Positions 63,301 to 64,000 of a stretch of DNA of 64,000 bases are shown here, one piece after another (positions within the stretch are counted from its first letter, which is position 1; each line of letters opens with the position of its first letter). Both the position numbers and the translations under genes were made by a program. The notes under the pieces were generated by a model that was not told the origin of the DNA, did no database searches, and was given only the letters and a program-made list of their open reading frames with translations. This DNA comes from Fibrobacter sp. UWT2 (GTDB lineage Bacteria; Fibrobacterota; Fibrobacteria; Fibrobacterales; Fibrobacteraceae): contig NZ_FRBF01000007.1 of NCBI RefSeq assembly GCF_900142545.1, positions 1-64,000 of the forward strand, read 5' to 3'.

Positions 63301-64000
63301 CCACCAAGGTCCACAGCGAGTTTGTTGTCAATGAACACCCAAATATCGTCGTCGCCGCGGAAGTTGAACTTCAGACCCGGCTTGTGGGTGAACTTAGCAT
63401 GAGATTCAAAGCAGTAATGCTGGTTTCTTTCAGCAGACCAACGATAAGAGGCGCCGGCAGTAGACTGATCCACTTCGGTATCGGTTCCTTCCTTGAAGAA
63501 GTGCCAACCGGTCGGAGCGCTATTAGAGCAAGACCAACCCATCACGCAAGTACCGGATGCACCACCGACAAAATCAATGGCGAAAGCCATTTCTTCATCA
63601 CTACCGGTATTGAACTTGCCTTCACATTCTTCACCACCGTCCCAACCGGGGCCGTTACAAAGAATATCAATCTTCGGCATACCTGTTGCCGGATCGATTT
63701 CGCGGAAGGCCGGGCCGTAGAACACGGGACCTTCGGCAGCACGTTTCGTACGAGCAGCTTTAAGCGGTTTCTGCAACGGGTCTGCAGCCAAGATGATTTC
63801 ATCTGTATTATTTTCAGCCGGATAGAATCCACCAGGGCCCTTGGCTCCCGGGCTGTGGTAGAAGTCAGAGTCGAATTCCCACTTACCGTCGTTAGAACGC
63901 TTGAACGGCATATCATAGCAGCTCTTTTCGTTCACGCCTTCGGCGTAGTTGAACATTTGATCAAAGAACGTGTCATTAATAAAGCAGGACTTACCCAAGG
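60360..64000 (-). CDS. Fibro-slime domain protein, 5' end outside window
   Basis: At least 1212 residues are visible; the frame stays open to the window edge, and the apparent TTG start at 63998 is probably internal, so the N-terminus and signal are missing. About residues 130-300 are a fibro-slime domain: FNFRGDDDIWVFIDNKLAVD and LGGTHL, then DIFFCDRRTTMSNVRIKTNM, a calcium-type PA14-like fold of Fibrobacter and Dictyostelium-related surface proteins. The rest is a string of beta-rich segments of about 100-150 residues. The tail (STSVWGIKRSPKPVTDYLNAGK) has no clear T9SS sorting signature. In Fibrobacter such proteins are linked to the cell surface and fibre attachment. Confidence 0.88.
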   Translation of the reverse strand, partial: LGKSCFINDTFFDQMFNYAEGVNEKSCYDMPFKRSNDGKWEFDSDFYHSPGAKGPGGFYPAENNTDEIILAADPLQKPLKAARTKRAAEGPVFYGPAFREIDPATGMPKIDILCNGPGWDGGEECEGKFNTGSDEEMAFAIDFVGGASGTCVMGWSCSNSAPTGWHFFKEGTDTEVDQSTAGASYRWSAERNQHYCFESHAKFTHKPGLKFNFRGDDDIWVFIDNKLAVDLGGTHLAAPGYVDLDKFKGYDGELLTVGNQYDIDIFFCDRRTTMSNVRIKTNMYIQQKTAIDVKGTKNKDNPAETSYDICYTKTGDGSCASAMTGDEKEEKYCGEEIKNANLPISFTLVQGNTISSPAVPGFENVSVPDVYKCGIDLTSLTSPKVDKSKVCLGGGRYTLFINIDGKTKKVATFRMSGEVDVVYANGVAKDTTGVDIPGGKYTLQTSAMAGERVPVYISSVAAGEGATKDVEIYPEDAKGVEYTLSHDKAMVVYKRDVDPLLGTETYTRIRETDKLQIGETGVDTVYVTVPMEEMNAAIKEFKISVTGRDKAMSISFYLPQISFVEKIPEAGENPTAVKGMTAQADGSYEEYWSGSIYDFYLVILKPNSDGSYTPCLTECDGFKVHNSVSLTSPGIDFIPEEVAFENGYATVSIRSLKVYRWDTDPGVNNPAKIVAEMNDYVQAEYSPVYFREPPVPIPVLADVFDVHGATPSLEHKIPEPYFSMSQEYLDGIGDSIAIYYDRRLHQDSLPTKICVMWDSASAEEHNPVEEGYSNIPKDVSITCNALLTIDKSNIDCSNLTEYNGVGGYCSNLITIGNLQLSKSVKTAGVGKVHSYAVFKDKGRDVKQGFSGALTDRIAPVPLRAEVRTLKNGDDLTDYDSLVVIMSEPVKLVTTSNKRSSLDFYLNSAVDLADNARYASALSNTSAVVTAQSDPALGAANGEGRIKFMYMRGSVSPHVGDYVRLAGDLANIIWSDDVDLTVGGADSIRSTADAGFVWNSPTGYKETKRLPSIWIPVTGDANKAVHENKFASTANVPAGDNVPAVSVNGYRTTMTKNEVFAAEGGRPGHFVEADMYALYNGLSDEDRAKVTADDIFFYYEVQYFTNLGNYVASKKQKIYCDDKKNTAVGPDGKQIQYFNGGTCIDAGNDRNYFIGWNMRSDKGRVVGTGAYIVKLNSYVKLGSAGKDAKQESTSVWGIKRSPKPVTDYLNAGK

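Noticed and set aside
1-64000. CRISPR array, tRNA, rRNA or insertion sequence
   Set aside because: No regularly spaced repeats, cloverleaf-like segments, rRNA-like stretches, transposase motifs or terminal inverted repeats were found by eye; absence is not proof.

Overview
The window most likely comes from a Fibrobacter-type bacterium (phylum Fibrobacterota). The evidence is a fibro-slime domain protein at the right edge, a GH8 endoglucanase with a C-terminal tail resembling a type IX secretion sorting domain, two CotH-family lipoproteins, a giant prepilin-like adhesin, and many secreted or outer-membrane proteins. No phage, insertion sequence, CRISPR array, tRNA or rRNA gene was recognised. 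All genes look intact except the fibro-slime gene, which is cut by the right edge.

Layout. 97-9525 (minus): a four-gene minor-pilin operon (FimT/GspH-like, PilV-like, PilW-like, then a 2353-residue PilX-like protein that is probably a pilus-tip adhesin). 9526-9929: a gene-free stretch with hairpins, a terminator and an intergenic palindromic repeat cluster. 9930-14821: ileS of the eukaryote-like (type 2) class, divergent from a sugar-porter permease. 14928-17036: the GH8 cellulase. 17260-23570 (minus): five overlapping genes (outer-membrane protein, Gfo/Idh/MocA dehydrogenase, SppA protease with a barrel-like N-terminus, DUF21-CBS protein, acyltransferase). 23637-24863: a CotH lipoprotein.

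24854-42158 is a surface-polysaccharide locus. Its plus-strand operon (26595-32791) holds a cytidylyltransferase-dehydrogenase fusion, a class V aminotransferase, three LicD-family phosphotransferases and a Wzx-like flippase. It diverges from a second cytidylyltransferase and a GT4 enzyme, and converges on a minus-strand series running from UDP-glucose dehydrogenase through GT4, acyltransferase, SGNH esterase, an outer-membrane protein, radical SAM, GT4 and GT2 to a Wzy-like polymerase. The gene set suggests a Wzx/Wzy-type glycan carrying a CDP-activated, possibly amino-bearing, phospho-alcohol plus O-acyl groups. The chemistry of that phospho-group is not fixed by known enzymes here and is the best candidate for an undescribed pathway.

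42309-55646 is mostly core-type function: a multidomain CotH/lamin-tail lipoprotein, an EamA transporter, a lytic transglycosylase, PTS enzyme I and HPr without any EII, an MCE-domain protein, TrmH, a secreted protein of unknown function, an M16-like lipoprotein lacking the zinc motif, and GluQ. 55716-59819 encodes a 1367-residue relative of the DUF4011/DUF3320 SF1 helicase-nucleases in which every recognisable catalytic motif is changed while the frame stays open. A SPOR-domain protein and the partial fibro-slime protein close the window.

Functions are assigned by reading motifs in the translated sequence; no database search was run. Start codons were moved where a ribosome binding site or family N-terminus supported it.
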